Shown: positions 36,004-44,119 of the stretch, piece after piece
Layout of the letters: every line of letters begins with the position of its first letter
Numbering within the stretch: position 1 is the stretch's first letter
From: Tolypothrix sp. PCC 7910
GTDB lineage: Bacteria > Cyanobacteriota > Cyanobacteriia > Cyanobacteriales > Nostocaceae
Reading direction: 5' to 3'
Assembly: GCF_011769525.1 (NCBI RefSeq)
Contig: NZ_CP050440.1
Span: 3,535,501 to 3,599,500, forward strand
Length of the DNA stretch: 64,000 bases
Position numbers and translations under genes: made by a program
Notes under the pieces: model-generated
The model's input: only the letters and a program-made list of their open reading frames with translations
What the model was told of the DNA's origin: nothing
Database searches by the model: none

Positions 36004-36717
36004 ATGGATTTGTCAAACTTTACTACACTTCAAAACTTAGAAGCTGCTTTCGGTGGCGAATCGATGGCGAATAGAAAGTATCTGTTTTTTGCTGATGTGG
36101 CGCGTAAACTTGGGTTTACAGACTTAGCGAAACTTTTTAAAGAAACAGCAGATCAAGAAACAGAACACGCTTTTGCACATTTTGTTTTGCTACATCCAGA
36201 ATTAGTTGTCAAAGATCCAGCTGCATTAACTGACGAACAAAAGCGAGAAATTATGTCTCGTTGTTTATCTTTAGCAATTGAAGGCGAAACCTATGAATAC
36301 ACGACAATGTATCCAGAATTCGCCTCCGCTGCTCAACGCGATCGCGACAATCCCGCAGCAGAAGAATTTCTCAAACAAGCAAAAGAATCTAGCGAACACG
36401 CTACCACATTCCGCGATGCAGCCCATCGTTTTGGTTTGCTCAAATTCATTGAAAACTACCATGCAGATCGCTACGCTGAAGCTTTAGAAGTATTAAATGG
36501 TGGACAAGCAGCAACCAGAGTTGCAGGAGAAGATCCCAAAACTCGTAAATGGATTTGCAGACAATGCAGTATGATTTACGATCCAGTTGTTGGCGATCCC
36601 GATTCAGGAATTGCTGCTGGTACAGCTTTTGAAGATATTCCTGATGATTGGCGTTGTCCAATTTGCGGTGCAACCAAAAAGACCTTTAAACCACTCGAGG
36701 AAAAACTCGCTGCCTAA
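36004..36717 (+). CDS. rbr: Rubrerythrin
   Basis: A 237-residue diiron peroxidase. Residues ~1-150 form a ferritin-like four-helix bundle with Glu and ExxH ligands (GGESMANRKYLFFADVA, ADQETEHAFAHF, EGETYEYTTMYPEF and KESSEHATTF). Residues ~185-237 form a C-terminal rubredoxin domain with two CxxC knuckles (WICRQCSMIYDP and WRCPICGATK). It reduces hydrogen peroxide using electrons from NAD(P)H or a reductase. In Anabaena, a rubrerythrin detoxifies peroxide in heterocysts, so a related role is plausible. A small gap and repeat follow; the gene is monocistronic. Confidence 0.96.
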   Translation: MDLSNFTTLQNLEAAFGGESMANRKYLFFADVARKLGFTDLAKLFKETADQETEHAFAHFVLLHPELVVKDPAALTDEQKREIMSRCLSLAIEGETYEYTTMYPEFASAAQRDRDNPAAEEFLKQAKESSEHATTFRDAAHRFGLLKFIENYHADRYAEALEVLNGGQAATRVAGEDPKTRKWICRQCSMIYDPVVGDPDSGIAAGTAFEDIPDDWRCPICGATKKTFKPLEEKLAA

Positions 36718-37350
36718 AATTTTCATATAGCAGTTATTTTTGCAATACCACACCTTGTAAGGGCACAACAATGTTATGCCCTTATTTGCTATTAATAACA
36801 AGAAAAATTTGGGACTTCTGGTGGGATTAAGCCCATAGTAAAACAGAGTGCGATCGCAACCAAATTATTAAGTAATTGGAATTTAATACATAAATTCCTG
36901 AATCAGATTGGGAGTATGCAACCTCTAGTTGATACTCCCTCAAGCTGAATTAGGGATAAATATCATTGCTTTTTTGTCAAGAGATTATTTTACAAATAGT
37001 TAAATTCTTCAGGGCTATAGAGAATATTTATGCTAATAGTATCTGCGGTATTTGTGGTAACACAACAGATACCGCTTCAGCAATCGAAGAAAAAGGGGAT
37101 ACTAGCTACATTATTAATCTATGGACAATAAAAAGTGCATTCGCCTAGAGTGCAGTTAGCGCTAGCTTTGCGTCATAAAGAGAAGGCAAGGAATATTAAT
37201 TTAAGCACCGGATTTCTTTTGAGGTGCTGAAATTTTTAATTTTTAATTTTTAATTACTCTAGGGGCTTACTCTGAGATTTTTGCGGAAAAATTACACCAA
37301 CTTTTGTAGCTTGCAATCATATTAATACCAACCCGAACAGGGTGACAGAA
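36718..37350. other. Intergenic region with several palindromes
   Basis: About 630 bases. Besides the GGGCACAA-family palindrome (36758-36784) there is a hairpin GGGAGTAT/ATACTCCC (36910-36939) and three tandem AATTTTTA units (~37228-37252). The 60-codon frame at 36966 has no ribosome site or family resemblance and I do not call it. Confidence 0.5.
36758..36784. repeat. GGGCACAA-family palindrome, copy 1
   Basis: Arms TAAGGGCACAA/TTATGCCCTTA around five bases, one mismatch, 40 bp past the rubrerythrin stop. Relatives are at 43571, 44024 and 59181. Confidence 0.7.
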
Positions 37351-39519
37351 ATGGAAAAAATTATTTGGTCTGTACTAGTGCTAACAGCCATAGCAGTATG
37401 GTTCTTCAGTCCCAGCATTATTTGGCAATATATTTTCTTTTTACGTATGCCCTTAATTATGGGTTTATTCCTGCTGCTTCTCCCGAAAGCTGCCAAAGAT
37501 TGGCTACCAGCCATACTCAAAAATTTATTTGTGCTGCGGAATAAATGGCAATTAGCCGCCGTGATTATCAGTGCGATCACCGCCGGAATATCGGTAGTAT
37601 TGGTGGCATCGATTATTATACATAATGCACCAGAGCGCTTTGGTGTACCAGTAATCCTAGAAATTTCAGAATTTTGGCAATATGCGATCGCAATTGGCTT
37701 GAGTGCATATATTTGTTTCGTGACAATAGATTTATCTCGCGAGAAGCTACAGCCGCAAGATATAAGGTGGGGGACAGTTGTAGGACTAGTCGCCAGCATT
37801 GGGTTGGTGATTTTTACTAGTTTGCTCAGAAATTGGTTAGGAGCAAATTCTTTATTTAAAGAGAAAGCGGCTAGTGCTTTCTCGATGATTAAACATGGTG
37901 TAGAAGGCTATATCAATCTTCAAAATAACGAATTGACAGAAGGACATTTAACTGCGATCGCTTTTCTGTTAGTGGGAACAGTTATTTACATTGCGGTTGG
38001 TTTAATTTTCAACCCAGAATCCAAATCAGCTCGTCCTGAAGCGCCAGCACTTTTTTATTTATTGCTAATTATTTCGATGGCAACACTTTTTTTTGGAGGT
38101 GCAAGTTTTTATCTAGATTATTTTCGGGTTCCCGTATTGATTATTTTGCTGCTTTTCTCAGCTTTTACATATTATGCATTTGGAGTAGATCACTATTTTC
38201 AACTTGAGCCATTAACAGAAAATCAAGATAATAAGCAGGCAATTAATAGCGATGCTGACAACTTTAAACAAATACTAGATACACGGCTACAGCACCAAAA
38301 TGGAGAGCGAACTTTAGTGATTGTTTGCGCTAGTGGTGGCGGAATTCAAGCAGCTGGTTGGACAGCACAAGTACTCACTGGGTTACAAGATGAAGATTTA
38401 TTAGGCAAGTCATTTACTAAAGCTATTGGTTTAATTAGTGCTGTTTCTGGCGGTTCAGTAGGGACAATGTACTACCTAGATCGCTTTATAGAAGATACTA
38501 AAAGCGATTCACAAGACAAAGGTTATCCTCAAAAGAATGAATTAGATTGTATATTTCAGAGCGCTACAAAAGATAGTTTAGATGCTGTGAGTTGGGGTTT
38601 AGCATATTTGGATATATGGCGATTTATTGGCTTACCCTTCATGGTTCGTAAAAATTTTGATCGCGGTACCGCTGTTGAGACCGATTGGCAAGGGGAAATG
38701 AGGCAATCAGGAACCAAAAAAACCTTAGCAACATGGCGAAAACAAATTTTTGCAGGTGAAATTCCTATTCCTATATTCAATGCCACTCTCGTGGAAGATG
38801 GTCGGAGATTCCTGATTTCTCCTATGACTTTTTGTGAGAAAAATGAAAAAAAATATGTAGATTTTAATACGCTTTATAACGGCTATGACATTAATGTTGT
38901 GACAGCAGCAAGACTCTCTTCTACTTTTCCCTATGTTTCACCAATCTGTCGTAGCAATCAGAATATTCCCGGCAAAAATTATCATATTGCTGATGGTGGC
39001 TATTTTGATAATTCTGGTTTCGTTACAATTGCAGAATGGCTTAACAAATGGCTCAAACCCGAAAAGCAATTGAATATTCAACGTGTGCTGGTATTGCAAA
39101 TTAATGCCTTTCCGGAAACAAGTTTTAAGAAAGATAATAAAAGTGAAGATGTTAAAGGTGATGGGGGCTGGTTTATGGCAACTATTGGGCCATTACTAGC
39201 AATGTTTAAAGTTCGAGATCCAATTCAAGCAAATCGAAACGCAACTGAAGCAGATTTGCTAAAAGATAGATGGAAAGCATATCAAGACAAGTCAGAAAAT
39301 AAAGATGGGGTAGACATTCAATACTTTTCTATATTCTTTCCGTCAGAAGAAGATGCGCCAGAATTTTACAAAAATGGCAGGTATCAACCACCTTTATCTT
39401 GGAGGTTAACTGATAAAGAAAAAAAGGCTATTCAAGATGGTTGGAATGAAATGAAAAAAGGGCGCAAGATTCAAGCTATTAAAAAACTGTGGCGAGAAAC
39501 CTGGGGTATATCAGATTAG
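37351..39519 (+). CDS. Membrane-anchored patatin-like phospholipase
   Basis: About 722 residues. The N-terminal ~290 residues contain roughly eight hydrophobic segments. The C-terminal half is a patatin-like hydrolase: an oxyanion Gly-rich loop in IVCASGGGIQAAGW (~330), the nucleophile Ser in SAVSGGSVG (~370) and the catalytic Asp in DGGYFDNSG (~550). It would hydrolyse acyl esters of lipids at the membrane surface, using a Ser-Asp dyad. I chose ATG at 37351 because AGGGTGA lies just upstream; GTG at 37342 is possible. Fusion of many membrane helices with patatin is uncommon and its physiological role is unknown. Confidence 0.85.
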   Translation: MEKIIWSVLVLTAIAVWFFSPSIIWQYIFFLRMPLIMGLFLLLLPKAAKDWLPAILKNLFVLRNKWQLAAVIISAITAGISVVLVASIIIHNAPERFGVPVILEISEFWQYAIAIGLSAYICFVTIDLSREKLQPQDIRWGTVVGLVASIGLVIFTSLLRNWLGANSLFKEKAASAFSMIKHGVEGYINLQNNELTEGHLTAIAFLLVGTVIYIAVGLIFNPESKSARPEAPALFYLLLIISMATLFFGGASFYLDYFRVPVLIILLLFSAFTYYAFGVDHYFQLEPLTENQDNKQAINSDADNFKQILDTRLQHQNGERTLVIVCASGGGIQAAGWTAQVLTGLQDEDLLGKSFTKAIGLISAVSGGSVGTMYYLDRFIEDTKSDSQDKGYPQKNELDCIFQSATKDSLDAVSWGLAYLDIWRFIGLPFMVRKNFDRGTAVETDWQGEMRQSGTKKTLATWRKQIFAGEIPIPIFNATLVEDGRRFLISPMTFCEKNEKKYVDFNTLYNGYDINVVTAARLSSTFPYVSPICRSNQNIPGKNYHIADGGYFDNSGFVTIAEWLNKWLKPEKQLNIQRVLVLQINAFPETSFKKDNKSEDVKGDGGWFMATIGPLLAMFKVRDPIQANRNATEADLLKDRWKAYQDKSENKDGVDIQYFSIFFPSEEDAPEFYKNGRYQPPLSWRLTDKEKKAIQDGWNEMKKGRKIQAIKKLWRETWGISD

Positions 39520-39550
39520 GAATCACCAATTAAGGGGAACAGCTGATTTT

Positions 39551-40906
39551 CTATTTTTTCACTAATATATATGCTGTAGCATAGTCAGGCATTTGTGCAA
39601 TCCGCTGTGCAAATTCTTGATTATTCTGAAAAATACCTGCTAAAAAATCGAGTTGATACAGGTTAGGTAAAAAAGCTCCACCTGTATCAGCAACCACGCC
39701 CATTTGCAGTTGCTTGCGCCCATTGATTATATTCTCAAGCACAATAATTTTACCTAAACCGACATTAAGAATATCACCTGCAAAAGTTACTCCTGGTTTA
39801 ATAGATATTTTGGCATCTATTTTATAACCATAACCTTTAATAGCATCAACTTTTCTAAAGTACCAGTAACGCTTTTGTGCTGTGGCTTTTAATCCTCGAA
39901 TGTAGGGCATTTCATTGTTTCTGTCCACATTGAAATATGCTTCTGTACCATCAGTAAATTTGATGAATATTGTTCCCTGCATGAGGGCTTCTTCTAAACC
40001 TTGGCGTGTTAAATATGCAAGTGGCTCAACTTTTCCATATTCTTTACCTCCAGGTTCATAAATACCTGATAATACATCTTGTTTTGTATATCTGGTGTAG
40101 AATTTATCAGCAGCGAAATTATCTTTTAAACTATAAATTGGAATATTAAAAGTTGATGTTTTTTGATGGGAACCCGTGTGAATAAACACAGCATATTTTG
40201 TAATGCGTAATTTTTGTTGTTTTGTTTGCTTGGGATTATAAGGCGACCATTTAATAACTTTAAAATTGCTATTAATGAAATTTGGATCTTGCAAGCGAGT
40301 AGTGCGATTATTGGCAATATCTTGCTGTAAAATCGTAATCATAAACTCTAAGGTTTTCAGCACATCATCAATACTCACTCCTTGAGAACCCAGCACTCCT
40401 GTACGTAAAATATCAGGGTCTGCTTGAGCGTAATCTTGATAATATTTTCTTGTGTTTACTAGTACATTTAATAAGTCTTGTTGATTGAAATTAATTTTCG
40501 ATTTTGGTAGTTTAGTTGCAGCAAAAATCTGATTAGAATTAATAGTAAACTTAAATTTTTTAAACTCATCAACTACATCATATTTTTTAGATATTACAGC
40601 CAAAGTTTGCTCTGATGTATGATTATTAGCTGGAGTAATTTTTCCAGTAAATATTTGCGATTCGCTCACCAAATTTTGCCCAGTTGCAGCAAGTATCTGA
40701 GCAGATTTCATTAAAGGAAGCAGAAATGATGATAAAGTAACTGGTTTTTCTTGTTGAGTAAAAGCGAGATTTGGTGTAGTTTGATTTCCTGGAATTAGTT
40801 GTTTATCTTTTGACTGAGCAGATAAATGATTATTAGCAAAACCAACAACTAATAAGGTAGCTAAACCTACTGTTAAGCGAATTTTTTTATTGAATATGAT
40901 ACTCAT
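39551..40906 (-). CDS. Exported protein with MltA/3D-like C-terminal domain
   Basis: A 451-residue protein with a signal peptide or anchor (~8-30: KIRLTVGLATLLVVGFANNH). The middle region has YEPGGKEYGKVEPLAYLTRQ and the C-terminus has GVVADTGGAFLPNLYQLDF, which resemble the insertion and 3D (triple-Asp) domain of MltA lytic transglycosylases, including the Asp-Thr-Gly-Gly segment. If so, it would cut peptidoglycan glycan strands in the periplasm. The match is distant and by eye. It is convergent with the patatin gene (31 bp gap). Confidence 0.7.
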   Translation of the reverse strand: MSIIFNKKIRLTVGLATLLVVGFANNHLSAQSKDKQLIPGNQTTPNLAFTQQEKPVTLSSFLLPLMKSAQILAATGQNLVSESQIFTGKITPANNHTSEQTLAVISKKYDVVDEFKKFKFTINSNQIFAATKLPKSKINFNQQDLLNVLVNTRKYYQDYAQADPDILRTGVLGSQGVSIDDVLKTLEFMITILQQDIANNRTTRLQDPNFINSNFKVIKWSPYNPKQTKQQKLRITKYAVFIHTGSHQKTSTFNIPIYSLKDNFAADKFYTRYTKQDVLSGIYEPGGKEYGKVEPLAYLTRQGLEEALMQGTIFIKFTDGTEAYFNVDRNNEMPYIRGLKATAQKRYWYFRKVDAIKGYGYKIDAKISIKPGVTFAGDILNVGLGKIIVLENIINGRKQLQMGVVADTGGAFLPNLYQLDFLAGIFQNNQEFAQRIAQMPDYATAYILVKK

Positions 40907-41322
40907 GGTATTAGAAAAATTTTATTGATACATCATAATTGAACTTGGTTAATATCTGAACTAGTCAGCCTCAAAAAGGTTCCCTTTCAGCAACTTGTAA
41001 TTAAATCAATGTTCAATCGCTGATGAAACAGGGAGCCGAGGGAATTAGGAGTGTTGTGCAATTCAGACATTGAGACAATTTATTTGTGATAGTCACCTCA
41101 TTGCAATTAGAGAATTTGTAGTTACGCATCTGGTGACATATAACACAAGTTAAGGAATTTTAGACTAAATGAATACAAATCGTAAGATGAAGGTAGGGAT
41201 AAAACCTATAAGAGAGAAAAATGAGGAGAAGAAAGAAGAAAAATGTAGAAATGCAGCGATCGCGCTGATGTTGCTAAATTAACAAGAGATAATCACAATG
41301 ACAACGCTAGCTGCAATCAACA
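40907..41322. other. Divergent gap between MltA-like and SLH genes
   Basis: About 415 bases carrying promoters in both directions. A ribosome-site-like AAGAGAT precedes an out-of-frame ATG at 41298 that opens only 19 codons and overlaps the start of the SLH gene. No other feature is visible. Confidence 0.45.
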
Positions 41323-43548
41323 ATGGTATCTACTTCTACAGCGTTCTCGGATATTAAAGGCCATTGGGCAAGCTCATTTATTGGAGCTTTATCAGGGCGG
41401 AACTTGATCAACGGGTATCCTAACGGTACTTTTCGCCCAGATAACTCAGTAACTCGTGCTGAATTTGCTGCCCTCATTGCCAAAGTCTTTACACTTACTT
41501 CTAAGCGCAAATATTCCCCGTTTACTGATGTACCGACTAATCATTGGGCAGCCAATGTTATTAAAAATGCTTATGAAGCAGGGTTTATTTCTGGATACCC
41601 TGATAAAACTTTCCGCCCCAATAATAGAATTTCTCGGGGTGATGTTTTAGTGGCAATAGTTAATGGCTTGGAGATTGCCGCTAAAATCAAACCTGACTTA
41701 GTTAATAAATTGTCACAATATTATACAGATGCGACTGCGATCGCAGGTTATGCCAAAAATCAAGTAGCTATTGCTACGAGTGCAGGGTTAGTAGTTAACT
41801 ACCCAAATATCAAATTACTCAACCCTAATCTAGCCGCAACCCGTGCTGATTTAGCGGTCATAGCCTATCAAGCTTTGGTATATCAGGGGAAAGCAGACAA
41901 GATTACCTCTGCGTACTTGGTGCCATCTCCAACACCACCTGTGGTAGTAGTACCTCCAAAGCCAGTAGATCCTCCCGTTGACCCACCTGTGGTAGTAGTA
42001 CCTCCAAAGCCAGTAGATCCTCCCGTTGACCCACCTGTAGTAGTAGTACCTCCAAAGCCAGTAGATCCTCCCGTTGACCCACCTGTAGTAGTAGTAACTC
42101 CGGCTGATCCGCCTGTAGTAGTACCTCCAGTTGAGCCACCTAAGGTAGAAGTACCACAGAATACTGTGAGGCTAAGTCATCAAAGGGAGTTTCGTGGGGC
42201 GTGGGTAGCAACAGTTTGGAATGGTGATTGGCCTTCTAAACCTGGATTACCTGTTGCACAACAGAAATCTGAATTAGTTGCAATTATTACTCGATTACAA
42301 CAACTCAACTTTAATGCCTTAATTTTACAGGTGCGACCAGAAGGGGATGCTGTGTATGCTTCGACGTTAGAACCTTGGAGTGCTTGGATTACCGGAACGC
42401 AAGGGAAAGCACCAGATCCATACTACGATCCCTTAGAGTTTGCGATCGCAGAATGCCACAAGCGCAACATTGAAGTTCATGCTTGGTTTAATCCTTACCG
42501 CGCTAAGACTAGTGTCAATAGCGGAATTAATGTTAGCCCCCACATAGCTGTCACGAATCCAGACGTGGTTTATAAATGGGGCAATCAATTGTGGATGGAT
42601 CCAGGGATTAAAATCGTTCAGGATAGGGCTTATAACGTTATTCTTGATGTTGTGCGTCGGTATGATATTGATGGCGTTCACTTAGACGACTATTTTTATC
42701 CTTATCCCATATCTGGGCAAACTTTCCCCGATAGCAAAACCTATGAAGCTTACAAATCTGCTGGCGGTGGACTTAGCTTAGGTGATTGGCGGCGAGAAAA
42801 TGTCAATCTCATGGTGCTGCGGCTATCGGAAGGAATTAAAGCCACAAAGCCCCATGTGAAATTTGGTATTAGTCCCTTTGGAATTTATCGCCCCGGACAA
42901 CCAGCAGGTATTACTGGCTTAGATGCCTATAATGTACTGTATGCTGACTCCAAGAAATGGTTAGAGTTAGGCTGGGTTGATTATATTGCGCCTCAACTTT
43001 ATTGGCGTACCGACCAAACACAACAAAGTTATCCTGCGTTACTCAATTGGTGGACACAGGTAAACGCAAAACAAAAACACGTTTACGCTGGTAACAATTT
43101 GACCGAACCTAGCAACAAGAGTCGCGAAAGTGAGGAGATTGAAAAGCAGGTAATAATTAGTCGTAGCCAAGCTGGAAGGTATTCTCTCGGTAATATCTTT
43201 TTTAATTTGGGTGTTTTGATGGAAAACAGCCAAGGTATCGCTGAGAAATTCCAAACTCAAATTTATAGCAAACCTGCCATTCCTCCTACTTGGTCTTCCC
43301 AGGTGACAACAACACCAGCACCACCCACAGGGCTAGTATATGTGAACGGTAAACTCAATTGGAAACAGGGAGACGATCAGCCAGTTCGTTCTTGGACACT
43401 TTATCGCCAAAGTGGGGATGGCTGGGTAATTCAGCGCATTTTATCTGCTGGTACAAACTTTGCCACTGTAGGGCCAGGAACATACGCTGTGTGCGCCGTC
43501 GATAGGTTAGCAAATGAAAGCCAGGGAGTGATGATTACAGTTACTTGA
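41323..43548 (+). CDS. SLH-domain protein with GH10-like glycosidase domain
   Basis: 741 residues. Three S-layer-homology repeats fill residues ~6-195 (FSDIKGHWASSFIGAL, NGYPNGTFRPDNSVTRAEF; FTDVPTNHWAANVIKNAYEA; a degenerate third). A Pro/Val linker (~205-285) follows, with exact 16-residue repeats (PPVVVVPPKPVDPPVD). Residues ~290-650 match the glycosyl-hydrolase-like 10 family (FRGAWVATVWNGDWPSK, LILQVRPEGDAVYAS, VHAWFNPYRA, DIDGVHLDDYFYPYP), and the end looks like a fibronectin-like domain. It probably binds and processes wall or surface glycans. Oddly, no signal peptide precedes the first SLH repeat; a stop lies just upstream in frame. Confidence 0.88.
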   Translation: MVSTSTAFSDIKGHWASSFIGALSGRNLINGYPNGTFRPDNSVTRAEFAALIAKVFTLTSKRKYSPFTDVPTNHWAANVIKNAYEAGFISGYPDKTFRPNNRISRGDVLVAIVNGLEIAAKIKPDLVNKLSQYYTDATAIAGYAKNQVAIATSAGLVVNYPNIKLLNPNLAATRADLAVIAYQALVYQGKADKITSAYLVPSPTPPVVVVPPKPVDPPVDPPVVVVPPKPVDPPVDPPVVVVPPKPVDPPVDPPVVVVTPADPPVVVPPVEPPKVEVPQNTVRLSHQREFRGAWVATVWNGDWPSKPGLPVAQQKSELVAIITRLQQLNFNALILQVRPEGDAVYASTLEPWSAWITGTQGKAPDPYYDPLEFAIAECHKRNIEVHAWFNPYRAKTSVNSGINVSPHIAVTNPDVVYKWGNQLWMDPGIKIVQDRAYNVILDVVRRYDIDGVHLDDYFYPYPISGQTFPDSKTYEAYKSAGGGLSLGDWRRENVNLMVLRLSEGIKATKPHVKFGISPFGIYRPGQPAGITGLDAYNVLYADSKKWLELGWVDYIAPQLYWRTDQTQQSYPALLNWWTQVNAKQKHVYAGNNLTEPSNKSRESEEIEKQVIISRSQAGRYSLGNIFFNLGVLMENSQGIAEKFQTQIYSKPAIPPTWSSQVTTTPAPPTGLVYVNGKLNWKQGDDQPVRSWTLYRQSGDGWVIQRILSAGTNFATVGPGTYAVCAVDRLANESQGVMITVT
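41936..42085 (+). repeat. 48-bp coding tandem repeat (Pro/Val linker)
   Basis: Three nearly identical 48-base units encode the 16-residue PPVVVVPPKPVDPPVD repeat inside the SLH-GH10 gene. DNA identity is near complete, so copy number probably varies by slippage. Confidence 0.9.
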
Positions 43549-43570
43549 GCAATTTATTTAAATGATACGG

Positions 43571-43598
43571 GTAAGGGCACAAAATGTTGTGCCTTTAC
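43571..43598. repeat. GGGCACAA-family palindrome, copy 2
   Basis: Arms GTAAGGGCACAA/TTGTGCCTTTAC with one G-T wobble, 23 bp past the SLH gene stop. It may work as a processing or weak termination site. Confidence 0.7.
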
Positions 43599-43627
43599 GT
43601 TTAAAGAATCAAGATAAATCTATCTAA

Positions 43628-43680
43628 AAAGCTATTTGGCACCCCCAACGTGAAAGACAGTGAGAGTGCCAAATAGCTTT
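43628..43680 (+). terminator. Long perfect hairpin, possible terminator
   Basis: Perfect 15-base arms AAAGCTATTTGGCAC/GTGCCAAATAGCTTT with a 23-base loop, 80 bp past the SLH stop. Only a weak T-rich run follows, so it could equally be a small mobile palindrome. Confidence 0.5.
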
Positions 43681-44023
43681 ATATTTAGGGTCTTTATAAT
43701 GACTGACCCCATTAAAAATGAGAGGTTTTATTGTTTATTTACAATCTCATGCAATTAAACATTATTTTTAATATTTAATTATTTCTTTAGGATGTGCAGT
43801 TAAGAAATGTTTTCTAGTTACTGTTTTGCTATGTGATATGACTAATCCCTCTCATTAAGCGGGTTTACGCTTGTCGATCAGCCCGACTTCAGTCTGCTTA
43901 GAGTCTGTACATGGGCTATCAAACTGTAAGAGTAGATTAAAAATTATTCATAATCTGTAATAATAAAATGATTAGACATAAATCTCATCTGGAAAAGATT
44001 GTTGCAACACATCAAACATCTTT

Positions 44024-44047
44024 AGGGGCGCAAAGCTTTGCGCTCCT
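44024..44047. repeat. GGGCACAA-family palindrome, copy 3
   Basis: Arms AGGGGCGCAAAG/CTTTGCGCTCCT, one mismatch, 72 bp past the kinase stop on its 3' side. Confidence 0.65.
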
Positions 44048-44119
44048 CTTCATAGGAAGTCGGCGGGAAAGTCTATCCCCGGTAGCCTTCAGCATAAATC
44101 TTGAACCGAGTAGTTGAGT

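Larger units (their letters stand above)
43549..44119. other. Convergent intergenic region rich in palindromes
   Basis: About 570 bases between the SLH gene and the giant kinase, which converge. It contains three inverted repeats listed separately (43571, 43628 and 44024) and no gene. Confidence 0.6.

Noticed and set aside
36966-37148. Plus-strand 60-codon frame
   Set aside because: No ribosome site, no protein-like pattern I recognise, and it lies in a palindrome-rich gap.
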